Source: G965199725 sp965199725 (GTDB lineage Bacteria > Pseudomonadota > Gammaproteobacteria > Nitrosococcales > Methylophagaceae). From it: a stretch of 64,000 nt of DNA. The notes under the pieces are model-generated. The model saw only the letters and a program-made list of their open reading frames with translations, was not told the DNA's origin and ran no database searches. The position numbers and the translations under genes are program-made. The DNA lies in NCBI GenBank assembly GCA_965199725.1, contig OZ241321.1, positions 620,001 to 684,000 of the forward strand, in the 5' to 3' direction. Positions 35,127 to 44,533 of this stretch are shown here, one piece after another; within the stretch, counting starts at the first letter, position 1; the number at the start of each line of letters is the position of its first letter.

Positions 35127-35750
35127 TCACCAACTAACAGAATTGCTCGAACCGCGCTTGCCAATCACCGTTTCACTTTCCCATACAGATACGCCGCGCA
35201 CAACATCGGTTAAGGTGAGCTGAAAGTAATACTCAGTTTGCTCTCTGTCCTTGTCAATGCGAATATTTCTCTGGATAATCTTGCCAGATAAACTTAAATC
35301 AGCAGCGACCATCTTATTTTTTGCCGCAACTGTTTTTTGATCATACTCTTCATTGTCTCTCATTTCCCTCAAACGCATAGACATTTCATCTTCAGCGCCT
35401 TGTGCGCTGATAGCTGTTGTCACGACCACTTTGCCGCTTTGCAATAATGCCACCCGAATCTTTTTGATCAGCTGATCGGTATCAATTCTCTGCATCGTGT
35501 CATTAATGACGGTTGATATTGCCAATACATGTTTTTTATGGTTTGAGCGGCTAAACACTCCCGATCTCAGCATTGAATCTACTGCCTCATCAGCAGCCTG
35601 TTGAAAATCCTGATAACTTAAACCGCGCACCGCAATTTCTTTATCATTATTCATATCAATATTTTCTATTACTGTCTCAGTTAGCGTCGAACAGCCAGTA
35701 ATCTTTATCATAGCTAATAAAACAATGATCAATCTGCTATTAGTTTTCAT
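35127..35750 (-). CDS. lpoB: LpoB-like penicillin-binding-protein activator lipoprotein
   Basis: An outer-membrane lipoprotein with lipobox ITGC and the LpoB domain: GLSYQDFQQAADEAVDSML, KKHVLAISTVINDT, AADLSLSGKIIQR and a C-terminal LTDVVRGVSVWESE. In enterobacteria LpoB activates PBP1B, so this is probably a cell-wall synthesis regulator. The ATG at 35750 follows GAGGAAG; an upstream TTG (35765) overlaps the preceding gene. Third gene of a lipoprotein trio. Confidence 0.85.
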   Translation of the reverse strand: MKTNSRLIIVLLAMIKITGCSTLTETVIENIDMNNDKEIAVRGLSYQDFQQAADEAVDSMLRSGVFSRSNHKKHVLAISTVINDTMQRIDTDQLIKKIRVALLQSGKVVVTTAISAQGAEDEMSMRLREMRDNEEYDQKTVAAKNKMVAADLSLSGKIIQRNIRIDKDREQTEYYFQLTLTDVVRGVSVWESETVIGKRGSSNSVSW

Positions 35751-35761
35751 ATCGTTCTTCC

Positions 35762-36190
35762 TCAATATCTTTCTTGAATCATCTGACTTGAATCATAAGC
35801 CTCATAGGTATTATTTTGCGGATCTCTTATATAGATTTTGAATGTTTTAGCTCTAGGGTTGGGTGCAATAGCAATAAACGAGAAGTCTTGTTTTCTGAAG
35901 ACTGGAAACTGACGCCACTGGTCTGCTCTGTCACTATGCACAGTCATGCCATTTGCATCAAACCAGTCTACCTGATACTCCAGCGTTTTATGCTTGCTCT
36001 CGCTACCTTTACCAGTAACCTGCAGTTCCATAAAACCGCTGGCATTAATGACGCTTTTAACATCAGTCAATTTAAATGGATACCTAAGCAAAGATCCATC
36101 AACCATGGTGGCCTCGCCATAAGTATCCGATTTATGCAGGCCGCAACCTGTCAAAGCAAATATCATTAACATCAATACAATCTGTTTCAT
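35762..36190 (-). CDS. YcfL-like (DUF1425) lipoprotein
   Basis: A 142-aa lipoprotein with lipobox LTGC (Cys16). The domain matches DUF1425: a beta-rich module with LEYQVDWFDANGMTV and FRKQDFSFIAIAPNPRAKTFKIYIRDP. It overlaps the upstream gene by one base (TAATG), and is followed by the LpoB-like gene, the same order as ycfL-lpoB in enterobacteria. Function is unknown but linked to cell-wall synthesis by context. Confidence 0.8.
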   Translation of the reverse strand: MKQIVLMLMIFALTGCGLHKSDTYGEATMVDGSLLRYPFKLTDVKSVINASGFMELQVTGKGSESKHKTLEYQVDWFDANGMTVHSDRADQWRQFPVFRKQDFSFIAIAPNPRAKTFKIYIRDPQNNTYEAYDSSQMIQERY

Positions 36191-37566
36191 TATTCAAACC
36201 TCATTACACTAATAGCTGGCTTGGCATACTTAGATGGAATCCTGACGCTGACAATGGCATTAGCTGCCTCACCAATTGTAACCTGTTGACTGTTACTGCC
36301 AAATTTAAGTTTCAGCATACCGTCCTGCGGCATGGGCACTCTGGCTACCTGGAAGTTTTTTGGTAAAGATGTCCACATTCTTATATCTGAAGCTGTAGTT
36401 GAAAACTGCAAAAGCGCAAAAATATCGCCCAAAGTACCATATTTTTCCTTTAAGGCATATTGCGCTAAAGTTTTTGTGATGGCAGCAGTAATAGCTGTTA
36501 CTTGAATGGCAGGCAGGTCCTTTTTAAATTCATTTGCCACAACGGCGTCCATATCAGCAAATTGCTCGGTGGCAACAAAATGATTACCGCTACTAACGCT
36601 GATTTTGCTAAAAGCTTCATCATTAAATTGTAGCTGCGGGAAAGATACACCAATGTAATCTAACCTATCCGTTGCCACAAAAATAGGCAAATCAATTCTA
36701 AACTCTGTTTTTGACGGACCAGCACCATTTTCAAAAATCACCCAGACAGAATCGTTAAAGTGTTTCTCTTTACTTAAGGTCACCAAATCCTCCTGGACAG
36801 TTGTATTCATCGTCATAGCATATGCCTCTTTTAGAGTATCTACAGCCTTGGATCTGTCATTTTGTAGCCCGTAAAAAAGCCCTGACATGTAAGTTGTATA
36901 GGGGTTAACAAAATCAGAATACGCCTTAAAATTATCAAGATTAGAATACCTAGCTTTAAGTTTAGATTGTGTTTCATCGCTAGCAATAGACTGAATGATT
37001 GCTTCGCCATGTTTGCTTTTGGCTAGCTCTGCTTTCCTTGCTTGTATTTCTTTAGCAAAAGCAGTTTTGGCTCTTCTTTGCCTATCCAAAGCACGGTTAA
37101 ACTCTACTCTAGCATTGGCATAATCACCCAAAGCAAGATAATTTATGGCTTTATAGGTGTTAATCAATACACCGTCATATACTTCGCCTTTATAGGCTGT
37201 AACCTTGTCATTGATTAAAATAGCAGCCAATTTAGACACTGCAGTGCCAAAGATGCTATCTTCATTATAGGCCTTATATTGTTTTTCGGCAATATCAAAC
37301 CAAGTATTGCTTTGATCATAGTGGCCTAAATTCCTACGTGCAGAAGCAGCTTGCAATGCCCAAAATAAATCCGTTTTTTTACTCCATCTGTTGCCGATAT
37401 TATCCTCTGCATATCTCGCTACTTCCGCATAATTTGCAGCGTTTGCTCTTTCTATATTGCGCTTTATCCTACTATCAGTAACGCACCCGCTTAGAATAAG
37501 CAGAGGCAAGAATAAAAGGATTAGACAAGACCCGTCTGATTTAACCTTCCATTTGCTCTTGTGCAT
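36190..37566 (-). CDS. COG3014-type lipoprotein
   Basis: A 458-aa lipoprotein with lipobox LSGC (Cys28). The N-terminal half is helical, TPR-like (AARRNLGHYDQSNTWFDIAEKQ, INYLALGDYANARVEFNRALDRQRRA), and the C-terminal half is beta-rich (VIFENGAGPSKTEFRIDLPIFV, DYIGVSFPQL). This is the pattern of the COG3014 family that accompanies YcfL and LpoB in other gammaproteobacteria. Role unknown; probably a periplasmic or outer-membrane partner of the LpoB system. First gene of the trio. Confidence 0.8.
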   Translation of the reverse strand: MHKSKWKVKSDGSCLILLFLPLLILSGCVTDSRIKRNIERANAANYAEVARYAEDNIGNRWSKKTDLFWALQAASARRNLGHYDQSNTWFDIAEKQYKAYNEDSIFGTAVSKLAAILINDKVTAYKGEVYDGVLINTYKAINYLALGDYANARVEFNRALDRQRRAKTAFAKEIQARKAELAKSKHGEAIIQSIASDETQSKLKARYSNLDNFKAYSDFVNPYTTYMSGLFYGLQNDRSKAVDTLKEAYAMTMNTTVQEDLVTLSKEKHFNDSVWVIFENGAGPSKTEFRIDLPIFVATDRLDYIGVSFPQLQFNDEAFSKISVSSGNHFVATEQFADMDAVVANEFKKDLPAIQVTAITAAITKTLAQYALKEKYGTLGDIFALLQFSTTASDIRMWTSLPKNFQVARVPMPQDGMLKLKFGSNSQQVTIGEAANAIVSVRIPSKYAKPAISVMRFE

Positions 37567-37648
37567 AATTAGCTACGCACTACCAGAAAATGTGTGCCAT
37601 CCGATCAAAATACAAAGAACAGTCAGAGGAAACAATTTTCTGATCATT

Positions 37649-37717
37649 TAAAAAATCACCCGTACCATAGCAAAAATAGAAACCCAGATAACAGCAACAG
37701 CTAGGATGAAATCCATA
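37649..37717 (-). CDS. Candidate 22-aa hydrophobic small protein
   Basis: An ATG preceded by a G-rich run (GGGGG, 6 nt upstream) opens a 22-codon frame that reads MDFILAVAVIWVSIFAMVRV and ends IF-stop. The whole peptide would be one membrane helix, like small subunits of membrane complexes. It lies alone in the 304-bp gap between gmhB and the lipoprotein trio, in the same direction. Coding status is unproven; no family is recognised. Confidence 0.35.
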
Positions 37718-37870
37718 CTTAACCCCCCTTAAACTTTTAAACATGTGTAATGAAGAAATCTAACTAAAGCAGGCCAATAGACAGTCAGAATAGTTACTAT
37801 AGATAGGCAATATCTAAGCCAAAATAAGGCAGATGGCAACCAAAAAAACAGCGAGCTAAATACATAAGTA

Positions 37871-38410
37871 TTAAGCACTGGACCCCAATAATACTGACAC
37901 AACTTTTGACAAGTCATCATATATTGCCGCACCATCAGGCAGATGACGCGCTATGACCGCCTCCTCTTTACCCGTTCTGACCAATATAGGAGTAGCGCCT
38001 ACCGCTTGTGCTGCCTCTACATCTCTTAACGAATCACCAACAGCGACTACATGTTGCAAATTAATACGTAGCCTGTCTGCCAGTTCAGTATATGCGCCTT
38101 TTTTGGGCTTGCGACAAGCACAATTATCATCTGGGCTGTGCGGACAATACAAAATTGCTTCTACTGTGCCACCTACCTGCGCCAACATACGACGCATCTT
38201 GCTGTGAATGCTGGCCAGCGTATTAACATCCAGCAACCCTCGGGCAATTCCAGATTGATTAGTAATAACTACCACGCTATAGCCTGCCTGATTAAGGCGC
38301 GCAATGGCTTCCAAGCTACCCGCTATTGGCTCCCACTCTGCTGGTGACTTAATAAAGTTATCCGAATCATGGTTAATAACGCCATCTCGATCCAAAATAA
38401 TTAACGACAT
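37871..38410 (-). CDS. gmhB: D-glycero-D-manno-heptose-1,7-bisphosphate 7-phosphatase
   Basis: HAD-superfamily phosphatase of ADP-heptose synthesis for LPS. The 179-aa product has DRDGVIN (catalytic DxD), TNQSGIARG, the zinc-binding cysteine loop CPHSPDDNCACRKPKKG and GDSLRDVEAA. It follows glyS by 10 nt, the conserved glyS-gmhB order. Confidence 0.94.
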   Translation of the reverse strand: MSLIILDRDGVINHDSDNFIKSPAEWEPIAGSLEAIARLNQAGYSVVVITNQSGIARGLLDVNTLASIHSKMRRMLAQVGGTVEAILYCPHSPDDNCACRKPKKGAYTELADRLRINLQHVVAVGDSLRDVEAAQAVGATPILVRTGKEEAVIARHLPDGAAIYDDLSKVVSVLLGSSA

Positions 38411-38420
38411 AAGACTGTAT

Positions 38421-40505
38421 CTATTCCCTCAATAATGAGATATCAGCAACACTTAAAAATAATGCATGTGTACGGTTGAGTAAATTTAACCGATTTTGGC
38501 GAATAGCATCGTCATCAACCATCACCATCACATTGACAAAAAAATTATCAACTACATCCTGCATACCGGCCAATGCCACCAGCACGCTAGTATAATTTTG
38601 TTTGGCCATTAATGGCTTGATAGTATCAGCCACTTTAGCCAGCTGATCCGCTAATTTTTGTTCTGCTTGTTCCCGTAATAAAGACCTTACAATATCATTT
38701 GTATTAATCGTAATGTTGTTTTTGTTTAATATGTTACTGATTCGCTTATTGATCGTGACCAATGCCTGTGCTTGCTCTAACTGAACAAATGCAGTGACAG
38801 CCTGTAATCGTTGGACAAAATCAAGCGGCCTCATCGGGTGGACAGCCAGCACTGCTGCAAACACATCAGCCGCCACCCCCTGATCCAAGGCATAGGTACG
38901 AAGACGGTCAAACAAATAAATCATGACCTGGTCTTGTTCAGTCGCATCATGCTCAATGATTAACCCAGCAAATATCTGCCGTGTCTTTTGCACCAATACC
39001 AGCAAATCAATATCCAGTTTGCACTCAATAATAATGCGTAGTATGCCTAATGCAGCTCGGCGTAATGCAAATGGATCTTTAACGGCTGTTGGCGGCTCGC
39101 CAATGCCAAATAAACCAACCAGTGTCTCCAGTTTATCCGCCAGACCCAGCACTTGTCCGGTTTTTGTTTGTGGTAGCTTATCACCAGAAAAACGTGGCAG
39201 GTACTGTTCATCTAGTGCTTGCGCAACTTCCATCTGTTCACCATCTGCTTGCGCATAATGGTGGCCCATGATACCTTGCAAGTCAGGAAATTCGCTCACT
39301 ATTTCGGTCACCAAATCACATTTTGCTAACCATGCTGCACGTTCCGCTAATTTAATATCAGCACCCACTTCTTTGGCGATAATCGCGACCAGCTTCACAA
39401 TGCGCGCTGACTTATCAAACACCGATCCCAATTTGTTGTGAAACACAATGGTTTTTAATTGCTGCCTACGATCTGCTAGTGGATGCCTGCGATCCTGCTG
39501 CCAAAAGAATTCGGCATCACTGAGACGTGGGAGAATAACGCGCTCATTGCCAGCAACCACCTGGTCCTGATCATGGCTGTTAATATTACAAACAGTAATG
39601 AAATGAGGGAGTAGATGGCCATACTCATCACTTACCGCAAAATACTTCTGATGGATTTCCATGGAACAAATCAACACTTCAATCGGCAGTGCCAAAAAAC
39701 GCTTGTCGTATGAGCCTGATAGTGCAACTGGCCATTCAACCATACCTGTTACTTCATCTAATAACGCTTCACTCATTACTACCTGACCGCCCAGTTCAGT
39801 GGCCAATTGAGATACCTGGTTGCGGATTGTGTCGCGGCGCACCGCCATATCTGCCAATACATAGCCTTCAGTGGCAAGCTGCGATACATAGGTCTGCGGG
39901 CTGTGCACACAAATAGTGCCAGGGTGATGGAAACGGTGGCCTTGGCTGTCTCGACATGATGTCACTCCCAAGAATTCAAACGGAATGACATCGTCACCAA
40001 ATAACAACACTAGCCAGTGAACTGGGCGAACAAATTCACCCACAATACTTCCCCAACGCATCCTTTTTGCAATAGGCAATGCATGGATCGCTTGCTGTAA
40101 CAATTCAGGAATCATCTCTGCTGTTTCCCTGCCTAATTGCCGCTGTTTAAATACCAGCCATGCACCTTTGGTAGTTTCCAGTTTCTCAAGATCATCAACT
40201 TTAACACCACATGATCGCGCAAAACCCTGCGCCGCGCTGGTGGCATTGCCATCTTCGTCAAACGCTGAAGTCAATGCCGGGCCACGACGCTCGACCAATG
40301 TATTTTGTTGCCGTGTCTGTAAATCATCAACTACCACCGCCATACGGCGTGGGGTGGCATAAGTACGAATTGCTCCAAAATGCAATTGTACTTTTTCCAG
40401 ACCTTGTCTGATGCCAGCCGCCAATGATTGTGTTAGTTTTGTTAATGACTTAGGAGGTAGATCTTCCGTGCCTAATTCAATTAATAGATCATATACTTTG
40501 CTCAT
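38421..40505 (-). CDS. glyS: Glycyl-tRNA synthetase beta subunit
   Basis: tRNA-binding subunit of the heterotetrameric bacterial GlyRS. The 694-aa product begins MSKVYDLLIELGTEDLPPKSL and has the family sequences SRRG-like ERRGPA, MRWG, HDVHFP-like EYP and the HD-domain region of GlyS, ending in a DALR-type anticodon-binding part. The start overlaps the glyQ stop by 4 nt. Confidence 0.96.
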   Translation of the reverse strand: MSKVYDLLIELGTEDLPPKSLTKLTQSLAAGIRQGLEKVQLHFGAIRTYATPRRMAVVVDDLQTRQQNTLVERRGPALTSAFDEDGNATSAAQGFARSCGVKVDDLEKLETTKGAWLVFKQRQLGRETAEMIPELLQQAIHALPIAKRMRWGSIVGEFVRPVHWLVLLFGDDVIPFEFLGVTSCRDSQGHRFHHPGTICVHSPQTYVSQLATEGYVLADMAVRRDTIRNQVSQLATELGGQVVMSEALLDEVTGMVEWPVALSGSYDKRFLALPIEVLICSMEIHQKYFAVSDEYGHLLPHFITVCNINSHDQDQVVAGNERVILPRLSDAEFFWQQDRRHPLADRRQQLKTIVFHNKLGSVFDKSARIVKLVAIIAKEVGADIKLAERAAWLAKCDLVTEIVSEFPDLQGIMGHHYAQADGEQMEVAQALDEQYLPRFSGDKLPQTKTGQVLGLADKLETLVGLFGIGEPPTAVKDPFALRRAALGILRIIIECKLDIDLLVLVQKTRQIFAGLIIEHDATEQDQVMIYLFDRLRTYALDQGVAADVFAAVLAVHPMRPLDFVQRLQAVTAFVQLEQAQALVTINKRISNILNKNNITINTNDIVRSLLREQAEQKLADQLAKVADTIKPLMAKQNYTSVLVALAGMQDVVDNFFVNVMVMVDDDAIRQNRLNLLNRTHALFLSVADISLLRE

Positions 40506-41419
40506 GATTGCACCTCCCTAGCAACCAGCGGAAAATTTAATACTTTACGGCGATCATAATAGGCCTGTGCTACTGCACGCGCTACTGCACGCACTCTCAA
40601 AATAAAACGCTGACGCTCAGTAATGGCAATTGCTTTTCGTGCATCCAGCAAATTAAATATGTGCGAAGCTTTCAACATCGCCTCATAAGCAGGCAAAGGC
40701 AAACCAGCTTCAATTAATTTAATGCTCTCATCTTCATAGGCATCAAAATTAGCAAACAGCCTGTCCACATCAGCATGTTCAAAATTGTATCCTGACATCT
40801 CCACTTCGTTTTGATAAAATATGTCCCCATAAGTCACCATAGGGTCATTTGACCACACAAGATCATAAACACTGCTGACCTTCTGCAAATGCATGGCAAT
40901 ACGCTCTAATCCATAGGTGATCTCACCTGTGACTGGCTTGCATTCCAATCCACCTGCTTGCTGAAAATACGTAAACTGAGTTACTTCCATGCCGTTTAGC
41001 CATACTTCCCAACCTATCCCCCATGCCCCTAGGGTTGGTGATTCCCAGTTGTCTTCAACAAAGCGAACATCATGGATCAGCATATCCAAACCGAGTACCT
41101 TCAATGAATCAAGATAAAGCGCCTGCATATCAAGCGGAGAAGGCTTCAATACAACCTGAAATTGATAATAATGCTGCAAACGATTAGGGTTATCGCCATA
41201 ACGACCATCAGTCGGACGACGAGAAGGTTGTACATAGGCACTGCGCCAAGGTTCAGGGCCGATGGCGCGCAGAAATGTTGCTGGATGAAAAGTACCAGCC
41301 CCGACCTCCATATCCAGAGGCTGCAACAAGGCACATCCTTGTTCGGCCCAGAATTGCTGTAGCCGCAGGACAATATCCTGAAAGGTATCAGACACCAACG
41401 AAACTGCTACTTTGCTCAT
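40502..41419 (-). CDS. glyQ: Glycyl-tRNA synthetase alpha subunit
   Basis: Catalytic class II subunit of GlyRS. The 305-aa product contains FWAEQGCALLQPLDMEVGAGTFHPATFLRAIGPEPW, the very conserved N-terminus, then QPSRRPTDGRYGDNPNR and GWEVWLNGMEVTQFTYFQQ. Length matches bacterial GlyQ. First gene of the glyQ-glyS-gmhB operon. Confidence 0.97.
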   Translation of the reverse strand: MSKVAVSLVSDTFQDIVLRLQQFWAEQGCALLQPLDMEVGAGTFHPATFLRAIGPEPWRSAYVQPSRRPTDGRYGDNPNRLQHYYQFQVVLKPSPLDMQALYLDSLKVLGLDMLIHDVRFVEDNWESPTLGAWGIGWEVWLNGMEVTQFTYFQQAGGLECKPVTGEITYGLERIAMHLQKVSSVYDLVWSNDPMVTYGDIFYQNEVEMSGYNFEHADVDRLFANFDAYEDESIKLIEAGLPLPAYEAMLKASHIFNLLDARKAIAITERQRFILRVRAVARAVAQAYYDRRKVLNFPLVAREVQS

Positions 41420-41589
41420 AAGTAAATCACCATATAATCAAGCATTAACTTAAATTATAGCCAATATCAGTCTCCCGTGTGATGAAAGACAATGATTACG
41501 TTACTGATGATCTTAAAATTATGAGCAGTATCAATGGCTGAATTTAAGGTAAAATATAGTCATTACTAAACCGTATTAAGGTCAACCCG

Positions 41590-42537
41590 ATGAGCCGCCA
41601 ACTCGGCATTGTCATGGATGCCATTACCGATATAAACATAAAAAAAGACAGTAGTTTTGCGATGTTACTGGCAGCGCAATCTAAGGGCTGGTCTTTATTC
41701 TATATGGAGCAGGACGATATATTTCTGCATGAAAATGTCGTCTCTGCCAGTATGTCACCGCTTGCTGTATTTGATGATAGCGAATGCTGGTTTGACTTAA
41801 GTGATAAGCATATATCGCCGCTTAAAATGCTTGATGTTATCCTGATGCGTAAGGATCCGCCCTTTGATATGGAGTATGTTTACAGCACCTATCTGCTGGA
41901 ACAAGCCCAACACGCTGGCGTACTGGTTGTTAACAACCCGCAAAGCCTGCGCGATGCCAACGAAAAATTATTTACTGCGTGGTTTCCGCAATGCTGTCCA
42001 GCGACCATGGTAACCCGACAAGCCAGCTTAATTCGCCACTTTCGCCAGCAGCATACTGATATTATACTGAAACCTTTGGATGGTATGGGCGGTATGTCAG
42101 TTTTTCGCGTTAAACAGCACGATCCTAACTTCAACGTTATCGTTGAAACACTGACCTGTCATGGCAATAAATCTGTGATGGTGCAACGTTTTATCCCAGA
42201 AATAGCAGATGGCGATAAGCGTATTTTAATGGTTAATGGTACACCCGTGCCTTATGCATTAGCGCGTATTCCTGCCAATGGCGAAAACCGTGGCAATCTT
42301 GCTGCTGGCGGCCTGAGTGAAGGGCAACCACTTGATGATCACGATCGCTGGATCTGCCAACAAGTTGGGCCAATCTTGCGCAAAAAGGGTCTGTTATTTG
42401 TTGGACTGGATGTGATTGGTCGTTATCTTACCGAAATAAATGTCACAAGCCCCACCTGTATTCGTGAACTAGATGAACAATTTAACTTAAATATTGCTGA
42501 TAATGTAATGGACTGCATTGAGCAACAATTATCATGA
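41590..42537 (+). CDS. gshB: Glutathione synthetase
   Basis: ATP-grasp enzyme joining gamma-glutamylcysteine and glycine. The 315-aa product begins LGIVMDAITDINIKKDSSFAMLLAA and has VRKDPPFDMEY-like MRKDPPFDMEYVYSTYLLE, LKPLDGMGG and the C-terminal LTEINVTSPTCIRELDEQ. It overlaps the next gene by 4 nt. The gshB-tonB neighbourhood is common in gammaproteobacteria. Confidence 0.95.
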   Translation: MSRQLGIVMDAITDINIKKDSSFAMLLAAQSKGWSLFYMEQDDIFLHENVVSASMSPLAVFDDSECWFDLSDKHISPLKMLDVILMRKDPPFDMEYVYSTYLLEQAQHAGVLVVNNPQSLRDANEKLFTAWFPQCCPATMVTRQASLIRHFRQQHTDIILKPLDGMGGMSVFRVKQHDPNFNVIVETLTCHGNKSVMVQRFIPEIADGDKRILMVNGTPVPYALARIPANGENRGNLAAGGLSEGQPLDDHDRWICQQVGPILRKKGLLFVGLDVIGRYLTEINVTSPTCIRELDEQFNLNIADNVMDCIEQQLS

Positions 42538-43574
42538 AGCGCTGTGTATTTTTACTTGTGTACATTACCCTGTTGTCTGCCTGTGATAATCAGTCTGATA
42601 ATAGTATCAAACAGGCCAAATTTTACGCCTTTGGCACTGAAATTGATGTCAGCCTGTATGGTGTTGATGAGTCCGTTGCCGACCATGCATTTACAGTGCT
42701 GGAGCAGGCTTTTTCCAACGTTGACAATACTTGGCATGCGTGGCAACCAAGTACACTGACAAAAATCAATGATGCCATTAGCACTGGCAAATCAATTGCT
42801 GTTAGCAATGATATGGCCCATATCATTAATTTAGCAACTACAATGGCTAATAGTAGCCAACATTTGTTCAATCCAGCAGCCGGAAAACTATTTGAGTTGT
42901 GGGGATTTCATCAAGATGACTGGTTTGTATCACGTCCGCCACCTACAGAAAACGACATTAATGACTGGCTTCTCGCCGCACCAACCATGAATGATATTCG
43001 TATTAAAAACGGTCAACTTACCACCAGCAACACAATGGTAAAGCTGGGCTTTGGCGGCTTTGCCAAAGGCGTGGCCGTTGATACGGCGATTACGGCGTTA
43101 AAACAACAGGGCATTACTGATGCTATTGTTAATATTGGTGGTGATTTAAGGGTAATTGGCTCACATGGTAAACGATCTTGGGTGATTGGTATCCGTCATC
43201 CTCGTCAGAATGGTATAATTGCATCCATTGCATTACAAAATGATGAGAGTGCGTTTACTTCCGGAGATTATGAACGCTTTTTCCAATATGAAGACCAGCG
43301 TTACGCTCATATTATTGATCCTCGGACTGGGTACCCTGCTAGCCAAGCAACATCAGTGACTGTATTACACAGTAATGCCTCTATCGCTGACGCAGCCGCT
43401 ACAGCGCTGTTCGTTGCAGGTAATGATTGGCCGCAGATTGCCAAGGCAATGACGGTAAACCATGTTATGTTGGTACGCCCTAATGGTCAAATAGAAATAA
43501 GCCTACCAATGCAGAAAAGAATTCATTTAATTAGTAATGATGCTCCCGTAATTGCTAGGCGTATTGACAGTTGA
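42534..43574 (+). CDS. apbE: ApbE-type FAD:protein FMN transferase (lipoprotein)
   Basis: Attaches FMN covalently to Thr/Ser of client flavoproteins in the periplasm, for example subunits of Rnf/Nqr complexes. The 346-aa product has a lipobox-like LLSAC (Cys17), the conserved FNPAAGKLFELWGF and GGFAKGVAVDTA segments, VNIGGDLRVIG and the HIIDPRTGYPA metal/flavin region with SVTVLHSNASIADAAATALFV. Overlaps gshB by 4 nt. No Rnf/Nqr genes are in the window. Confidence 0.92.
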   Translation: MKRCVFLLVYITLLSACDNQSDNSIKQAKFYAFGTEIDVSLYGVDESVADHAFTVLEQAFSNVDNTWHAWQPSTLTKINDAISTGKSIAVSNDMAHIINLATTMANSSQHLFNPAAGKLFELWGFHQDDWFVSRPPPTENDINDWLLAAPTMNDIRIKNGQLTTSNTMVKLGFGGFAKGVAVDTAITALKQQGITDAIVNIGGDLRVIGSHGKRSWVIGIRHPRQNGIIASIALQNDESAFTSGDYERFFQYEDQRYAHIIDPRTGYPASQATSVTVLHSNASIADAAATALFVAGNDWPQIAKAMTVNHVMLVRPNGQIEISLPMQKRIHLISNDAPVIARRIDS

Positions 43575-43588
43575 ATAACGCCTTAACT

Positions 43589-44476
43589 ATGAATCACCCA
43601 GTAGTATCTGACAGGTTGCCCCTCGCTGCTTTATTTTCAGCTATCATCTATATGGCGGTATTGTTCGGCATCAGTTTTGATGCAACATCGCCGCCAACCA
43701 ATAAACCGCTTGCCAATCTTGATATTATTTTAGTCACCCAACAAACAGAAGAAGCCCCTAATGAAGCTGACTTTTTGGCGCAGTCAAATAATGATGGCGG
43801 CAGTGATAGCGAAATAAAGAAAAAGCCTATACAGCCATCGTCAATGCCGAAACCGATACAGCCTGTCGCCAAACCTGTGCCTCAGCCAGTAGTTAAATCA
43901 GAATCACCCAAACCGTTAAAGGCACTGACCCAAGATATCGCAGAACGCAAAATTGAAGCAACCGAAGAGACTAGAAATCAAGCAAAACGTAAAACACGTA
44001 TTACACCAAAAACTGTATTATCGGTAAAGGACTTAATGCTGGCTGACAGGCGAGAAATTAGCCAGCTGGAAAAAAAACTTGACATGGTAGCTGAAGATGC
44101 TAGTAGCGCACCCAAAAAACTCATTTTATCCAGTCGGGCAAAGCAATATGCTGCTGCTGCCTATCAGGAAGCATGGCAAAAGAAAAATGAGAATATTGGC
44201 AACCTGCACTACCCCATTGAAGCAAAACGTAATGACATTTATGGTAGCTTGACACTGTCTGTTGATATTAGTGCTGATGGCAGTGTACCACCTGACGGCA
44301 TCGTAGTAACACGTTCATCAGGCTACAAGGTGCTTGATGATGCAGCCATTAACATTGTACGCCTCGCTGCTCCCTACGCTGCTATTCCAGAAGAAGTACT
44401 ACAGGATCATGACATGATGACTGTTACCCGAGTATGGAGATTTGGCAAAGGCGGTACTTTATCTGCTGGTAAATAG
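43589..44476 (+). CDS. tonB: TonB-family energy transducer
   Basis: Spans the periplasm to couple the proton gradient to outer-membrane receptors. The product from ATG 43589 has 295 aa: one N-terminal membrane anchor (LPLAALFSAIIYMAVLFGI), a Pro/Lys-rich linker (PKPIQPVAKPVPQPVVK) and the C-terminal TonB domain (YPIEAKRNDIYGSLTLSVDIS...DDAAINIVRLAAPYAAIP). The frame extends to a TTG at 43571. No exbB, exbD or receptor genes are next to it. The gshB-tonB association is conserved. Confidence 0.88.
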   Translation: MNHPVVSDRLPLAALFSAIIYMAVLFGISFDATSPPTNKPLANLDIILVTQQTEEAPNEADFLAQSNNDGGSDSEIKKKPIQPSSMPKPIQPVAKPVPQPVVKSESPKPLKALTQDIAERKIEATEETRNQAKRKTRITPKTVLSVKDLMLADRREISQLEKKLDMVAEDASSAPKKLILSSRAKQYAAAAYQEAWQKKNENIGNLHYPIEAKRNDIYGSLTLSVDISADGSVPPDGIVVTRSSGYKVLDDAAINIVRLAAPYAAIPEEVLQDHDMMTVTRVWRFGKGGTLSAGK

Positions 44477-44533
44477 TATCAGATACTAAACTGGTAGCAA
44501 AAAACAGCCTTTATAGCTCCGCTGTAGCTGGCA

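Noticed and set aside
37729..37935. 68-codon hydrophobic frame overlapping the gmhB 3' end
   Set aside because: It overlaps the gmhB coding end in another frame, has no ribosome-binding site, and its hydrophobicity follows from T-rich DNA.
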